64,000 bases of DNA from an archaeon (GTDB taxonomy: Archaea > Nanobdellota > Nanobdellia > Woesearchaeales > GW2011-AR9). Within the stretch, counting starts at the first letter, position 1, and each line of letters starts with the position of its first letter. Where the stretch lies: contig JABHSG010000004.1 in NCBI GenBank assembly GCA_018697095.1, positions 248,001 to 312,000 of the forward strand, given 5' to 3'. Of the stretch, positions 35,462 to 44,208 are shown piece by piece. The translations under genes were made by a program, and so were the position numbers. The notes beneath the pieces are model-generated. The model made no database searches and was not told the origin of the DNA. It worked only from the letters and a program-made list of their open reading frames with translations.

Positions 35462-35611
35462 TTATTCTTTTTCTTTTTTTAATTCTTCGTCAATTTGAAA
35501 ACGTTTTTCACGTTCTTCAATAACTTTAGCAGATTCCTTATGAAATCTTCCAGCCCCAGTATCAGGAATTACTCCCCAGCCTTTAACAAATCCACGTCTT
35601 CGTTTAACCAT
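35462..35611 (-). CDS. Small 49-residue basic protein
   Basis: A short frame of 49 codons plus stop. It starts MVKRRRGFVKGWGVIPDTGA, contains GRFHKESAKVIEEREKRF and ends in a Lys/Glu helix. A perfect AAGGAG sits 9 bases before ATG, and a TTTTTAAA stretch lies further upstream as a possible TATA box. The N-terminal half is Arg/Gly-rich and the C-terminal half helical, as in small nucleic-acid-associated proteins. I do not recognise a family. It occupies the space between the DUF1761 and phosphoesterase genes. Confidence 0.6.
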   Translation of the reverse strand: MVKRRRGFVKGWGVIPDTGAGRFHKESAKVIEEREKRFQIDEELKKEKE

Positions 35612-35721
35612 TATATAGTACTCCTTAGTCTCATTTAAAAAGCTTTAGGGCAAAATTGCTATTTTAAGCTTATAATCAAAAAAAATCATTCACTTTGTAG
35701 AAAACAATATAAAGCCATTTT

Positions 35722-36864
35722 ATGTCTTTAATTTCGATGGTAAAATTAAGTCTTTTATTTTCTGATATCGAAGCTGGAGCTGGAACTCCAACAGATGATT
35801 TTATTGAGGAAGAACTTTTTTGCAATACCATCAAAAAGTTAATCAAAGATTCCAAGGCTCAACCAACTGACTTGATCTTAAATGGAGACACTTTTGATTT
35901 TCTAAAAGCACCATACGGGCACATCTATCCTCGTCATGTAACACAAAAAGTGTCAATTGCCAAGTTAGATGCAATAATTACTGCTCACCCTAAATTTTTT
36001 TCTACTTTTGCAAATTTTCTAAAAGCCAGTAAAACAAATAGAATTGTTTTCATTGTAGGGAACCATGATTACGACATTATCTACCCAAAAGTACAAAGAA
36101 AATTGCGGTCAATTCTCACAAAAGGTTTAGATAATCCAAAAAAAAGAGTAGTATTTTCTGGTTTTGAGTTCACAGATGGGCTTTTACATGTCGAACATGG
36201 ATCACAACTTGACGCTTTTTTTCGAGTTAATCCAAAAACATTTGTACATCCAGGAACAAAATGGCTAACTGAGCCATTCTTACTTTTGCCATGGGGCGTT
36301 AACGCGCTTTATGATGTAGTGATCCACATCAAAGAGAGATACCCACTAATGGAACGCCTTTATCCAAAAGAAGCAACTTTAAGCAAAATTTCTTGGAAGT
36401 TCAAAAAGGAACTTGTTTTAGAGATGGTTCTTTATTTTATGAAATCTTTTTTTATAACTCAGTTTTCAGAACGTCATGACCCACTTAGGCGTTTCAGGTT
36501 CGCTGATTTATGGCTTTACCTAAAACCTTTTTTTGCAATGAGCTTCCATTTAAATTTTTTAACAGAAGCTCGTAAAAAACTTAAAAAAAACAATTACCAA
36601 GTTATTTCAGTTGGTCACAACCATACCAGTTCAATCTATAAGGTGCATGGAAAAACAATTCTTAATACTGGAAATTGGCGAGATGAATATTTCTATTCCT
36701 CAGAAGTTGACGCATTTTTACCTAAGCTCAAAAGTTATGGGTATGTGCTTCACGAAAAAAACAAGATACTCTCCTGCGAGCTTCGTGAAGTTGGGTCAAA
36801 ACAAAATGCGATCTTTGCGCAAGACCTAACTGAAGAAGCATTAGCCAGCAGACGATTAATTTAG
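35722..36864 (+). CDS. Calcineurin-like metallophosphoesterase
   Basis: A 380-residue two-metal phosphoesterase. Motifs in order: LLFSDIEAG (the D-x-H-type first motif in altered form), LNGDTFDF, FIVGNHDYD, HVEHGSQ and VISVGHNHTSS. GNHD and GHNH are intact. The pattern GDTFDF ... GNHDYD ... HGSQLD is like LpxH/UDP-diacylglucosamine hydrolase relatives. A middle insertion of about 110 hydrophobic/aromatic residues (MVLYFMKSFFITQF, LWLYLKPFF) may bind the membrane surface. Substrate unknown. Its stop overlaps the stop of the convergent oxygenase gene by 4 bases. Confidence 0.88.
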   Translation: MSLISMVKLSLLFSDIEAGAGTPTDDFIEEELFCNTIKKLIKDSKAQPTDLILNGDTFDFLKAPYGHIYPRHVTQKVSIAKLDAIITAHPKFFSTFANFLKASKTNRIVFIVGNHDYDIIYPKVQRKLRSILTKGLDNPKKRVVFSGFEFTDGLLHVEHGSQLDAFFRVNPKTFVHPGTKWLTEPFLLLPWGVNALYDVVIHIKERYPLMERLYPKEATLSKISWKFKKELVLEMVLYFMKSFFITQFSERHDPLRRFRFADLWLYLKPFFAMSFHLNFLTEARKKLKKNNYQVISVGHNHTSSIYKVHGKTILNTGNWRDEYFYSSEVDAFLPKLKSYGYVLHEKNKILSCELREVGSKQNAIFAQDLTEEALASRRLI

Positions 36865-37559
36865 AATGTCCTGCTTGCATCATCAGCAATTCTCTGTGCT
36901 AATTGGATTGCTTCTTGAGTGACAATTTCTACTTTCGTCATTTTTCCTCTTGGATCTACTGCTGCAGAAACAATTGCATTCACAAACCCATTCAAAATAT
37001 ATTTCTGACCACTAACGACTCTAGCGCCCCTATGCATCATCACTGGATGGATTGGAAAAACAAGCATTGAACCTTTTTTTGGTTTAACCCTTGCTAATTC
37101 ACCAATTCCAGATTCAAAAATAGTCTCACCATCTTCAAAATCATCATTTAGATAAGTAATATATGCCAACCTTCTAGTAATAGCTAATAATGAAGAATCA
37201 TCAGAATGTAATTGAAATTCATCCGTAGGTGAATATCTTTTCATTCTTGGTTCATAATCAGTTATCCCTCTTTTGAAATCTTCTCTTAGTGCTGGGTGAG
37301 CTATATGTTCATCAAGATATTTCCCAATGCCACCATTTATTTTTCTTAGTGCTATTTTTAAAAATTTATTTTCAATTCCCCTCCTAATACTAACTTCACT
37401 ATATCTTCTTAGTTCTCCATGTACCCTGCCAATAGCTCTACTTGGCAAAGAATTATCAAAATGTGCCATAAGACGATCACAAAGTTGTGGAGGAATAATT
37501 CCATCATAAACTTTAACACCATACACACCAGAATTTACTGAAGATCTTACAATTGACAT
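36861..37559 (-). CDS. 2-oxoglutarate/Fe(II)-dependent oxygenase (prolyl-4-hydroxylase-like)
   Basis: A 232-residue dioxygenase. The iron ligands are FQLHSDDSS (HxD) and the distal His in VMMHRGARVVSGQKYIL, with a basic residue following to bind 2-oxoglutarate. The strand LAYITYLNDDFEDGETIF and the VKPKKGSMLVFP turn are typical of the P4H-like subgroup. It may hydroxylate a protein side chain; the target cannot be read from sequence. Confidence 0.86.
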   Translation of the reverse strand: MSIVRSSVNSGVYGVKVYDGIIPPQLCDRLMAHFDNSLPSRAIGRVHGELRRYSEVSIRRGIENKFLKIALRKINGGIGKYLDEHIAHPALREDFKRGITDYEPRMKRYSPTDEFQLHSDDSSLLAITRRLAYITYLNDDFEDGETIFESGIGELARVKPKKGSMLVFPIHPVMMHRGARVVSGQKYILNGFVNAIVSAAVDPRGKMTKVEIVTQEAIQLAQRIADDASRTF

Positions 37560-37611
37560 CCCCTCTCAAAACTAAGCTGTTTTAAAAAACAAACTGCAAA
37601 TTTGACAGATA

Positions 37612-38544
37612 TTAGACTAAAGCAAGCAGAATCACACCTAATATTGCAATGCTTGCCCCAATTATTTCTTGTTTCGTAAATTTCTCATGAAGTCTTATGT
37701 GCCCATATGCAATAGCGATAAGTGGGCTTGCACCTGTGATTGCTGTCACAATACTTACTTTAGAAAATTGGATTGCAAATACTAGTGTTGTTGTCGCCAT
37801 TGCTGCGCAAAGAGTTGTTCCAATTAATTCAGGGATAATTGGTTTGATTTGCTGGTAAGTTGAAGCAAAAAAAGTATCTTGATTTTTTAATTGGTGGATC
37901 ATTACAAACTGATCTTTTTTCTTTGAAAATAATTTATCTTTGTTTTCATATCCAAAGTGAATTAGTGCCCCAATTAATACTCCTAACTCTAAACAAAATG
38001 CTGCTGGAAATGGTCCAATTGCCTGAATTGGAAATTTGTAAAGCACATACCAGATTGCCCATAAAAAACCAGTAATTAATGCTTCTTTTGCACCATGTTG
38101 CAAAGTATATTTGGTTAGAAGTTTTGTATTAGGTTTTTTTGTCAAAAGAATTGTTCCAATAATTATGATTGTCACAGTAATTGCTTGTTTAAATGAGATA
38201 AACTCTTGCAAAATAATCATACTAAGAAAAATTGTCCATATAATGGATGTTCTTGTTAAAGGGATAACAATCCCTAGGCGACCTTTTTGTAATGCCTTAT
38301 AAAAATATAATAAAGGAATATATCCAAATATCCCAATTGCTGTTGCAAGAATTAATTGGACTGGTGTTGGTTTTATTTTGATAAGTGGAATAATTGCTAT
38401 TGGTATCAAAATGATGACTGTTCCAAGATTTCGAATAACAATTGATTTAGTTGGTCCAAGAACATTTGAAGGTTTTTTCGCAAATGAAGAGCTTAATCCA
38501 AAACCAAGCATAGCAAGAATTGCAAATAGTATCCCTAGATTCAT
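37612..38544 (-). CDS. EamA/DMT-family transporter (copy 1)
   Basis: A 310-residue membrane protein with about ten helices in two EamA repeats, starting MNLGILFAILAMLGFGLSSSFAKKP. The second repeat carries TLVFAIQFSKVSIVTAITGASPLIAIAYG and the terminal HEKFTKQEIIGASIAILGVILL. It is a drug/metabolite-type exporter with unknown substrate. A large basic cytoplasmic loop at about 200-225 separates the repeats. The next gene upstream (38584-39480) is a close paralogue, so the pair is a tandem duplication, with the same MNLGILFA start in both. Confidence 0.9.
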   Translation of the reverse strand: MNLGILFAILAMLGFGLSSSFAKKPSNVLGPTKSIVIRNLGTVIILIPIAIIPLIKIKPTPVQLILATAIGIFGYIPLLYFYKALQKGRLGIVIPLTRTSIIWTIFLSMIILQEFISFKQAITVTIIIIGTILLTKKPNTKLLTKYTLQHGAKEALITGFLWAIWYVLYKFPIQAIGPFPAAFCLELGVLIGALIHFGYENKDKLFSKKKDQFVMIHQLKNQDTFFASTYQQIKPIIPELIGTTLCAAMATTTLVFAIQFSKVSIVTAITGASPLIAIAYGHIRLHEKFTKQEIIGASIAILGVILLALV

Positions 38545-38583
38545 TTATTAGTAATTTTATTGCCATTATAAAAGTGTGTTGAT

Positions 38584-39480
38584 TCAAACCAAAGAGATAG
38601 CAACAATACCTATCACAATAATCAATATCCCAATCCCTTCTTGCTTTGAGAACCTTTCATGCAATCTAATATGCCCATATGAAAGTGCAATAATAGGGTT
38701 AGCTGCCACAATAGCTGATGCCAAACTTACTGGGATATAACTTATCGAAAAAGCAAAACTAGTTGTCCCAACAGCTGTAAACAAACCTGCTGCAATTAGT
38801 TCAAAAATAATTGACTTTCTATCGCCTTTGCCATATATTTTTTTGTTTTGGTGAACTAACTTCTCTTTTTTGAATTTCATCCTAAATAAGACATGTGACA
38901 CTGCGCCAATTAAAACGCCCAATTCCACTGTGAATGCTGCAGGAAAAATCCCAATAGATGAAACTACTAATTTATACACAACAAACCAGATAGCCCATAA
39001 AAACGCAGCTACTAAAGCCTCAAAAGCGCCATGTTTCAAAGTATCAGAGCTTATTATTGCCTGACCTTGCTTTTTAGTCAAAAGTATTACTCCAACCATT
39101 ATCAAAAATATCAAAGCTCCCTGAGTTAAACTAATGAATTCCTTCAGAATAATCATTGCAAAAAATATTGTCCAAATAACTTTAGTTTTAGAAATAGGTA
39201 CAACAACGCCTAGTTTTCCTTTTTCAAGGCCTTTCATGAAATAAAGAATTGGAATATATCCAATAACACCCCACCCAATACCCATCAAAATTCCTAAGAA
39301 ATTAAATTCAACTTTTGTAAAAACAACTACTACAATTGGAAGCAAAATAAGAACAACAGTAATGTTTCTTAGTAATATTGCCTTACTTGGTCCATAATAA
39401 TCTGTTGGTCTTTTAGAAAAAGCAGAGTTTAGCCCAAAACCAAGCATGGTTAGTAGTGCAAATAATATCCCTAAGTTCAT
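38584..39480 (-). CDS. EamA/DMT-family transporter (copy 2)
   Basis: A 298-residue paralogue of the preceding protein with the same MNLGILFALLTMLGFGLNSAF start, two EamA repeats and a final HERFSKQEGIGILIIVIGIVAISLV. The two differ most in the central loop. It lies 39 bases upstream of copy 1 on the same strand and probably shares the transcript. Substrate unknown; two related exporters might form a heterodimer, which is inference. Confidence 0.9.
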   Translation of the reverse strand: MNLGILFALLTMLGFGLNSAFSKRPTDYYGPSKAILLRNITVVLILLPIVVVVFTKVEFNFLGILMGIGWGVIGYIPILYFMKGLEKGKLGVVVPISKTKVIWTIFFAMIILKEFISLTQGALIFLIMVGVILLTKKQGQAIISSDTLKHGAFEALVAAFLWAIWFVVYKLVVSSIGIFPAAFTVELGVLIGAVSHVLFRMKFKKEKLVHQNKKIYGKGDRKSIIFELIAAGLFTAVGTTSFAFSISYIPVSLASAIVAANPIIALSYGHIRLHERFSKQEGIGILIIVIGIVAISLV

Positions 39481-39542
39481 AGCACTAACATTGTTCTAGT
39501 TTGTATATAAATATTAACTATCAAAAAGAAAAAAAAAAGTTT

Positions 39543-41270
39543 TCAACCACGCACAAAAACTGAATCATCTGCAAAGCTTTCGATATAACTTAAAAATACG
39601 CCATACTCCTCTAGAATTCTCTCTTCACCCATTCCTTCTGAACTAACAACCTGGCTTTTGGACTCATCTAAAATAAAATAGCTTTCATTGGATTCAATAT
39701 AACCAAGCAAGTTTGATGCAGTAGCTCCCACCATATAAACAAAATCATTACTTACTATTTCTTCACTTACCCCTAATTCATAAAGTAAAATATCTTTAAA
39801 ATTCACATGCGAATACAATGTATCATCAACAAACCCACTAAACTTACTATTATACACAAAAAATGGAATATGATATGCTTCAAGTTCATTCATTCTCTCA
39901 ACACTTTTTGAACCATGGTCAGCCAAAACAATAATAGTAGTATTTTCTAACAATTCATTTTCTTCTAAAAATCCATAAACTTCCATCAAATAATTATTGT
40001 AATACTGCATAGGACTTAATCCATACATCTGCTCATAAGTTTGCGTATGCCCATATACCATTTCTTGAAGTAAAAACAAATTATCGTTCTCCAAAATAAC
40101 TTCCTCAATCTGCGAAAATATTTTCAAATCATCGCACGCTCTTTGATACTGTAATTCATGTAAACAAAGATAGTCTGGGTCATCTTCAGAAAAACCATCT
40201 TCAGCGATAGTTATACGCGAGTCCCATGGGTACCTATACCCACCTGCCCATGGGAGATCAACTGATGATATTGAAAATACATTCTCATATCCATTAAGGC
40301 CAAAAAGCCTCAGTACACTTTGCTGACTTCTAACCTTCACATCATAACGCTCAACCCAATCAAGATATTTATATGACTCATATGGCACAAATATAGAATA
40401 CAGCATTGCTTGGATTGAAGTTTTACTATCTTGATTACCTGAATAATAATTAGTATAACTATGCAAATTATCCCTGGTCAAACTAAAAAAATTATCCTCT
40501 TCAGCAATTAAAGACAAATCTTCTTCAAAATCCTGGGTTGTAATCTCTTCCATAACAAAAACAAGTACTCTATGGTTTTCAGGCAAGTCTATTGAAAAAT
40601 CAGTTATTTGATGATTAATTAAATTGACTTTCGACTCATTCACCAAAATAGAATCCAACTTATCAAAGTCTACTAATACCTCACCTTCAATTGGAGTTTC
40701 TAAAAGTTGATTTGCAAAAGGATGAGAAAAATTGGATGAGAACAATATCGGAACTAATATTACCAAAATCAAAGCTAAAATAATTAGAACAGACCTAACT
40801 TTTGGCAAATTAAAGGTTTTCTCCAAACGATTCAAACTCTTAATCACTCCAAGATATTTTCTTAAGGTCCCATCATACTTGGAATTCAAATAGATTACTA
40901 CTACAATTAAAACTAAAGCTAGTACAACTAAGCCCCTAGGGATAATATTTGTAATACCAAAATAAAAAATCCCGACGCTCATATCAAAAATAGAATACTT
41001 AGAGATTAACGCTTGATCAATAAAATATGATTGAGCGATAGAGATCAATCCAATAATAAGAGTGATCACATAAAAAGTAACATTTGAACAGATCTTCCAA
41101 ATTTTTTGTTTAAATTCACACGCTGAAAAACCAGCATAAATCAGATACAATAAACTAATTTCAAATAAGGATGTTGCAATTATCAAAGTAGCATTACTAC
41201 TTCTAATTACTTTCAAAATCACTGATGTAAAAATCACCAGCATTATAAATCTAAATTTCGTATCAAACAT
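39543..41270 (-). CDS. LtaS-like membrane sulfatase-fold enzyme
   Basis: A 575-residue protein with five N-terminal membrane helices (to about residue 190) and an extracellular alkaline-phosphatase/sulfatase domain. Metal-binding and catalytic features are VLVFVMEEITTQ, YSGNQDSKTSIQAML (Thr in KTS as nucleophile, as in LtaS), VYGHTQTYEQ and TIIVLADHGSKS. This is the topology of lipoteichoic acid synthase and phosphoethanolamine transferases. In an archaeon it may transfer a glycerol-phosphate or other phospho-group to lipid or glycan. ATG at 41270 follows GGTGTGAGAA; an upstream TTG start is less likely. Confidence 0.8.
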   Translation of the reverse strand: MFDTKFRFIMLVIFTSVILKVIRSSNATLIIATSLFEISLLYLIYAGFSACEFKQKIWKICSNVTFYVITLIIGLISIAQSYFIDQALISKYSIFDMSVGIFYFGITNIIPRGLVVLALVLIVVVIYLNSKYDGTLRKYLGVIKSLNRLEKTFNLPKVRSVLIILALILVILVPILFSSNFSHPFANQLLETPIEGEVLVDFDKLDSILVNESKVNLINHQITDFSIDLPENHRVLVFVMEEITTQDFEEDLSLIAEEDNFFSLTRDNLHSYTNYYSGNQDSKTSIQAMLYSIFVPYESYKYLDWVERYDVKVRSQQSVLRLFGLNGYENVFSISSVDLPWAGGYRYPWDSRITIAEDGFSEDDPDYLCLHELQYQRACDDLKIFSQIEEVILENDNLFLLQEMVYGHTQTYEQMYGLSPMQYYNNYLMEVYGFLEENELLENTTIIVLADHGSKSVERMNELEAYHIPFFVYNSKFSGFVDDTLYSHVNFKDILLYELGVSEEIVSNDFVYMVGATASNLLGYIESNESYFILDESKSQVVSSEGMGEERILEEYGVFLSYIESFADDSVFVRG

Positions 41271-41401
41271 TTCTCTCACACCATACTTTAAAAAGCACAA
41301 TATAAGCTCATAAATTAATATTGATTATAAAGTTTCTTCTTTTTTATAACAAAAATATAAACTCACCACAGATTTATAATAAATCACTCTTAATGCTCTT
41401 C

Positions 41402-42001
41402 ATGGCAGAGGTTAAAGTTCTTATTGAAGGATATGCAAAGCAAATTGAAAATGGTTGGGTTGCAAGTTCCACTACATGTTTAGTAACAACTGAAACTAAA
41501 AAAATAATCACAGACCCAGGTTGTAATCGTGAAAAACTTCTAGAAGCTCTCAAAAAAGAAAAATTAACTACTAGTGACATTGACTACGTTTTTTTATCAC
41601 ATCAACACCCAGACCACATTTTACTTGCTGGAATTTTTGAAAAAGCAAAATTCATTACTTTTGATACCAATTTAATGTATGATGGTGACCACATAACTGA
41701 ATTCGACAAACATGAACTAGGCACAGATATTGAAATTCTCGATACCCCTGGACATGTGCTTGAACATATCTCTTTATTAGTTAATACAAAAAAAGGTAAA
41801 ATTGCAATTGTTGGCGATGTTATCTGGTGGCTTGATAGCGAGAACCAAATTGTTGATATCTATCAAAAAGACCATTCCCAAGCAAAAGGAATGCATATGC
41901 CTACATTGGTAAAGAGCAGAAAAAAAGTATTGGAACTTGCAGACTATATTGTTCCAGGTCACGGCAAAATGTTCAAAGTGGATAAGTCAACAATAAAATA
42001 A
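41402..42001 (+). CDS. Metallo-beta-lactamase-fold hydrolase
   Basis: A 199-residue protein. The HxHxDH motif is FLSHQHPDHI, followed by TPGHVLEHISL, a metal-bridging Asp in IVGDVIWWLD, and a final His in YIVPGHGKMF. This is the short, MBLAC1-like form without a catalytic accessory domain. It could hydrolyse a thioester or nucleic acid. The frame opens at a TTG 27 codons earlier, but a TATA-like TTTATAATAA near 41371-41380 supports a leaderless ATG at 41402. Confidence 0.85.
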   Translation: MAEVKVLIEGYAKQIENGWVASSTTCLVTTETKKIITDPGCNREKLLEALKKEKLTTSDIDYVFLSHQHPDHILLAGIFEKAKFITFDTNLMYDGDHITEFDKHELGTDIEILDTPGHVLEHISLLVNTKKGKIAIVGDVIWWLDSENQIVDIYQKDHSQAKGMHMPTLVKSRKKVLELADYIVPGHGKMFKVDKSTIK

Positions 42002-42029
42002 TTGAACAAATATTAAATTAAATCAAAAA

Positions 42030-42473
42030 ATGATCTACACACAAGAACCAAATAATTTCAACTCCAAGTTCGAAGTAGTTAGTTGTTTTCTAGAATATGA
42101 TAAAAAGATCCTTTTGCTTCATAGACAAAACCATAAACCTCAAGGAGGCACTTGGGGAATCCCTGCTGGCAAAATCAATTCTAACGAACATATCTTAGAT
42201 GCTATTATTAGAGAAATAAAAGAAGAAACAGGTCTTAAGCTATTACCCACACAATTATCTTATTTCAAAAAAACATATGTAAAACTTCCTAACCTCAGTT
42301 TCATTTTTCATATCTACCATTACAAATTAGACAAACTTCCTAAAATCACCATAAACTCAGATGAACATAAGGATCTCTGTTGGACTACTCCAAAACTTGC
42401 TTTAACAATGGACATTATTTCTGATTTGGATCAGCACATCAAATTATTCTATCAAGACCTAGAAGACAATTAA
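42030..42473 (+). CDS. Nudix hydrolase
   Basis: A 147-residue nucleotide pyrophosphohydrolase-type protein with a perfect Nudix box, GKINSNEHILDAIIREIKEETGL (Gly to Glu to REIKEETG). It is MutT-like in size and has an FHIYHYKL strand after the box. It is 28 bases after the MBL-fold gene, so the two are probably co-transcribed. Substrate unknown. A run of 14 adenines follows the stop codon. Confidence 0.93.
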   Translation: MIYTQEPNNFNSKFEVVSCFLEYDKKILLLHRQNHKPQGGTWGIPAGKINSNEHILDAIIREIKEETGLKLLPTQLSYFKKTYVKLPNLSFIFHIYHYKLDKLPKITINSDEHKDLCWTTPKLALTMDIISDLDQHIKLFYQDLEDN

Positions 42474-42501
42474 AAAAAAAAAAAAAGAAAATAAATGAAA
42501 A

Positions 42502-42795
42502 TTATCCCATAAATGCTGCTTTAAGTTTATCTTTGCCTTCTTGACACTTCATCTTACCGCCCATTTTATGTTCCCATTTAGCAATACTAACTTCAATTGA
42601 TGCTGCAGCAATTTTACTCATTTTTTCGCCACGTACCTTCTCAAATTCAGCTTTCATCTTTTCGATCATAAGTTGACTCCATGCTTGGTCTGCGAGGTGC
42701 ATCATCATGTCAGTCATTTCACAGCCTGAGCCTTTTGATCCACATTGACTTTGAGATTCTTGTTCACAACTTCCTTTATTACATTCTTCTGTCAT
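42502..42795 (-). CDS. Small cysteine-containing protein divergent from HxlR
   Basis: A 97-residue protein starting MTEECNKGSCEQESQ. The N-terminus holds five cysteines (ECN, SCE, QCG, GCE, and one later). A helical domain follows: DQAWSQLMIEKMKAEFEKVRG, then ASIEVSIAKWEHKMGGKMKCQEGKD. I recognise no named domain, but the helical domain is reminiscent of small archaeal conserved proteins. The ATG at 42795 is used because the ten upstream codons lie in the shared regulatory region. The thiol-rich N-terminus beside a redox-type HxlR regulator suggests a role in thiol or metal stress (inference). Confidence 0.65.
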   Translation of the reverse strand: MTEECNKGSCEQESQSQCGSKGSGCEMTDMMMHLADQAWSQLMIEKMKAEFEKVRGEKMSKIAAASIEVSIAKWEHKMGGKMKCQEGKDKLKAAFMG

Positions 42796-42845
42796 TTTAT
42801 TTTTTCTCCAAAAAGATAGAAACATTTATATGTTTCCTTTTTTTA

Positions 42846-42895
42846 CTTTGTTACTATAAGTAATATAAATACCTTTTGTAACCAAAAGGTAATCA
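42846..42895. promoter_or_regulatory. Shared operator region of the HxlR divergon
   Basis: Two inverted repeats lie in the 110-base gap between the divergent genes. TTACT-ATA-AGTAA is at 42851-42863, and TACCTTTTG-TAAC-CAAAAGGTA is at 42870-42891 (nine-base arms, perfect). The second overlaps the expected transcription start of the HxlR gene at 42906. Both are candidates for autoregulation by HxlR; binding is inference. Confidence 0.6.
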
Positions 42896-42905
42896 GGTAA
42901 ACAAC

Positions 42906-43277
42906 ATGGGAAAAAAATGTCCAATCGATCACACATTACAATACATTGGCAAGAAATGGTCCATCCCAATACTAAGAGACCTCTTTATGGGTAAAAAAAG
43001 ATTTCATCAGTTCTTAGAAGCAAATGAAAACTTAAGTACTAAGATGCTTTCAACCAGGCTCAAAGATTTAGAATCTAATGGAGTTATTGAAAAAAGAATC
43101 ATTGGGAAACATCCAGTAGTTATTGAATACCACTTAACCAAAAAAGGTAACGGTCTTGGGAAAATTCTCTATGAATTATGTATGTTTTCTATAAATGAAT
43201 TTTCTAGTGAAGTATGTGGTAAAGTTTCAAAGAAACAAATGGTGGCAAATGTCAAGAAACAGTTCGGCATAGAGTAA
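42906..43277 (+). CDS. HxlR-family winged-helix transcriptional regulator
   Basis: A 123-residue dimeric DNA-binding protein. The N-terminal MGKKCPIDHTLQYIGKKWSIPILRDL motif places Cys5 where HxlR/YodB-type redox sensors have their reactive thiol. The winged helix follows (LSTKMLSTRLKDLESNGVIEKRI, then VEYHLT-type wing). No second domain is present. It probably represses or activates the divergent Cys-rich small protein and itself. Confidence 0.92.
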   Translation: MGKKCPIDHTLQYIGKKWSIPILRDLFMGKKRFHQFLEANENLSTKMLSTRLKDLESNGVIEKRIIGKHPVVIEYHLTKKGNGLGKILYELCMFSINEFSSEVCGKVSKKQMVANVKKQFGIE

Positions 43278-43299
43278 ATGAGAAATAATCAAAATCAGA

Positions 43300-44100
43300 T
43301 TATTTATTCCCAACCACAAAGTAAATCCATTTATTCAGTGGAGTTTCCAATTCTTCTTTTTCCAATCTACTCTTTACCAAAGATAAGATTTCTTCTTGTT
43401 CAGAAGATGGAACACCATCAAAAAAAGGTGCAACAGCTGGAATTTTAAAAAAATCAATAGTATCTTCTAATCTTGCTCCTTCAAAAGAATAAAGTTCTGT
43501 TTTAATCAAAACCAAACCACTTTCATCAATCATCTTCTGGATTAATTTCTGATTAACTTTTTCTTTTAATTTCCCTTGAGGATTATATCCTCTTTTTTCC
43601 ATTTCAGAAAATATCTCTTTAATGATTCTTGTCCTATGTGATTCCTCAAGTCCAAAGTCATAAAATTGCGAATTAAGATTAAAAATAAACAATCCATCTT
43701 CTTTGAGAGTATTTTTTATTGATTTTAAAACTTGAATTTGGTCTGGAAATTGCCAAAAAGCTGAGTTACAAAGAACCCTGTCTACTTTTTCAGAAATTAC
43801 TTGATCAATTTTGGAAGCATCAGAAAGGATAAAATTAACTTCATTATCACCAATAAATCTCTTAGCCTGATTTAACATATCTTTAGAAAAATCAACTGCA
43901 TAAATTTTTTCAGGATTCTTTTTAAGAATTTCTTTAGTAGTTAAACCAGTCCCACAAGCTAAATCAATAACTATTTGGCTCCCATTTATACTTGAAAGCT
44001 CTATTAATTTTTGATTAGTTTTTTTGTATTGCGAATAACTAAGTCCATACTGATGATAAATTTCTCCGCTCTCATCCCACAGTATTTGAAAATTACTCAT
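43300..44100 (-). CDS. SAM-dependent methyltransferase (class I)
   Basis: A 266-residue Rossmann-fold methyltransferase. Motif I is VIDLACGTGLTTKEI, motif II YAVDFSKDMLNQAK, and motif III is around VDRVLCNSAFWQF. The N-terminal WDESGEIYHQYGLSYSQYKKT and a C-terminal LNKWIYFVVGNK close the domain. It is UbiE/Cyclopropane-type in outline, but the substrate is unknown. It is convergent with hxlR, about 20 bases apart. Confidence 0.88.
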   Translation of the reverse strand: MSNFQILWDESGEIYHQYGLSYSQYKKTNQKLIELSSINGSQIVIDLACGTGLTTKEILKKNPEKIYAVDFSKDMLNQAKRFIGDNEVNFILSDASKIDQVISEKVDRVLCNSAFWQFPDQIQVLKSIKNTLKEDGLFIFNLNSQFYDFGLEESHRTRIIKEIFSEMEKRGYNPQGKLKEKVNQKLIQKMIDESGLVLIKTELYSFEGARLEDTIDFFKIPAVAPFFDGVPSSEQEEILSLVKSRLEKEELETPLNKWIYFVVGNK

Positions 44101-44208
44101 AATAGCTTAGAACCTACAATTTTAATAAATTCATCGGTTAAAGTTTCAAGCTCACAATAATTTTAGAAACCCTTAATTAATAAATTAAAAAATAAAAAAT
44201 CCCCATCA

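Noticed and set aside
42474..42487. Run of adenines after the Nudix gene as a programmed slippery site
   Set aside because: It lies after the stop codon and in no reading frame of a neighbouring gene; it may be a terminator of the opposite strand or simple homopolymer.
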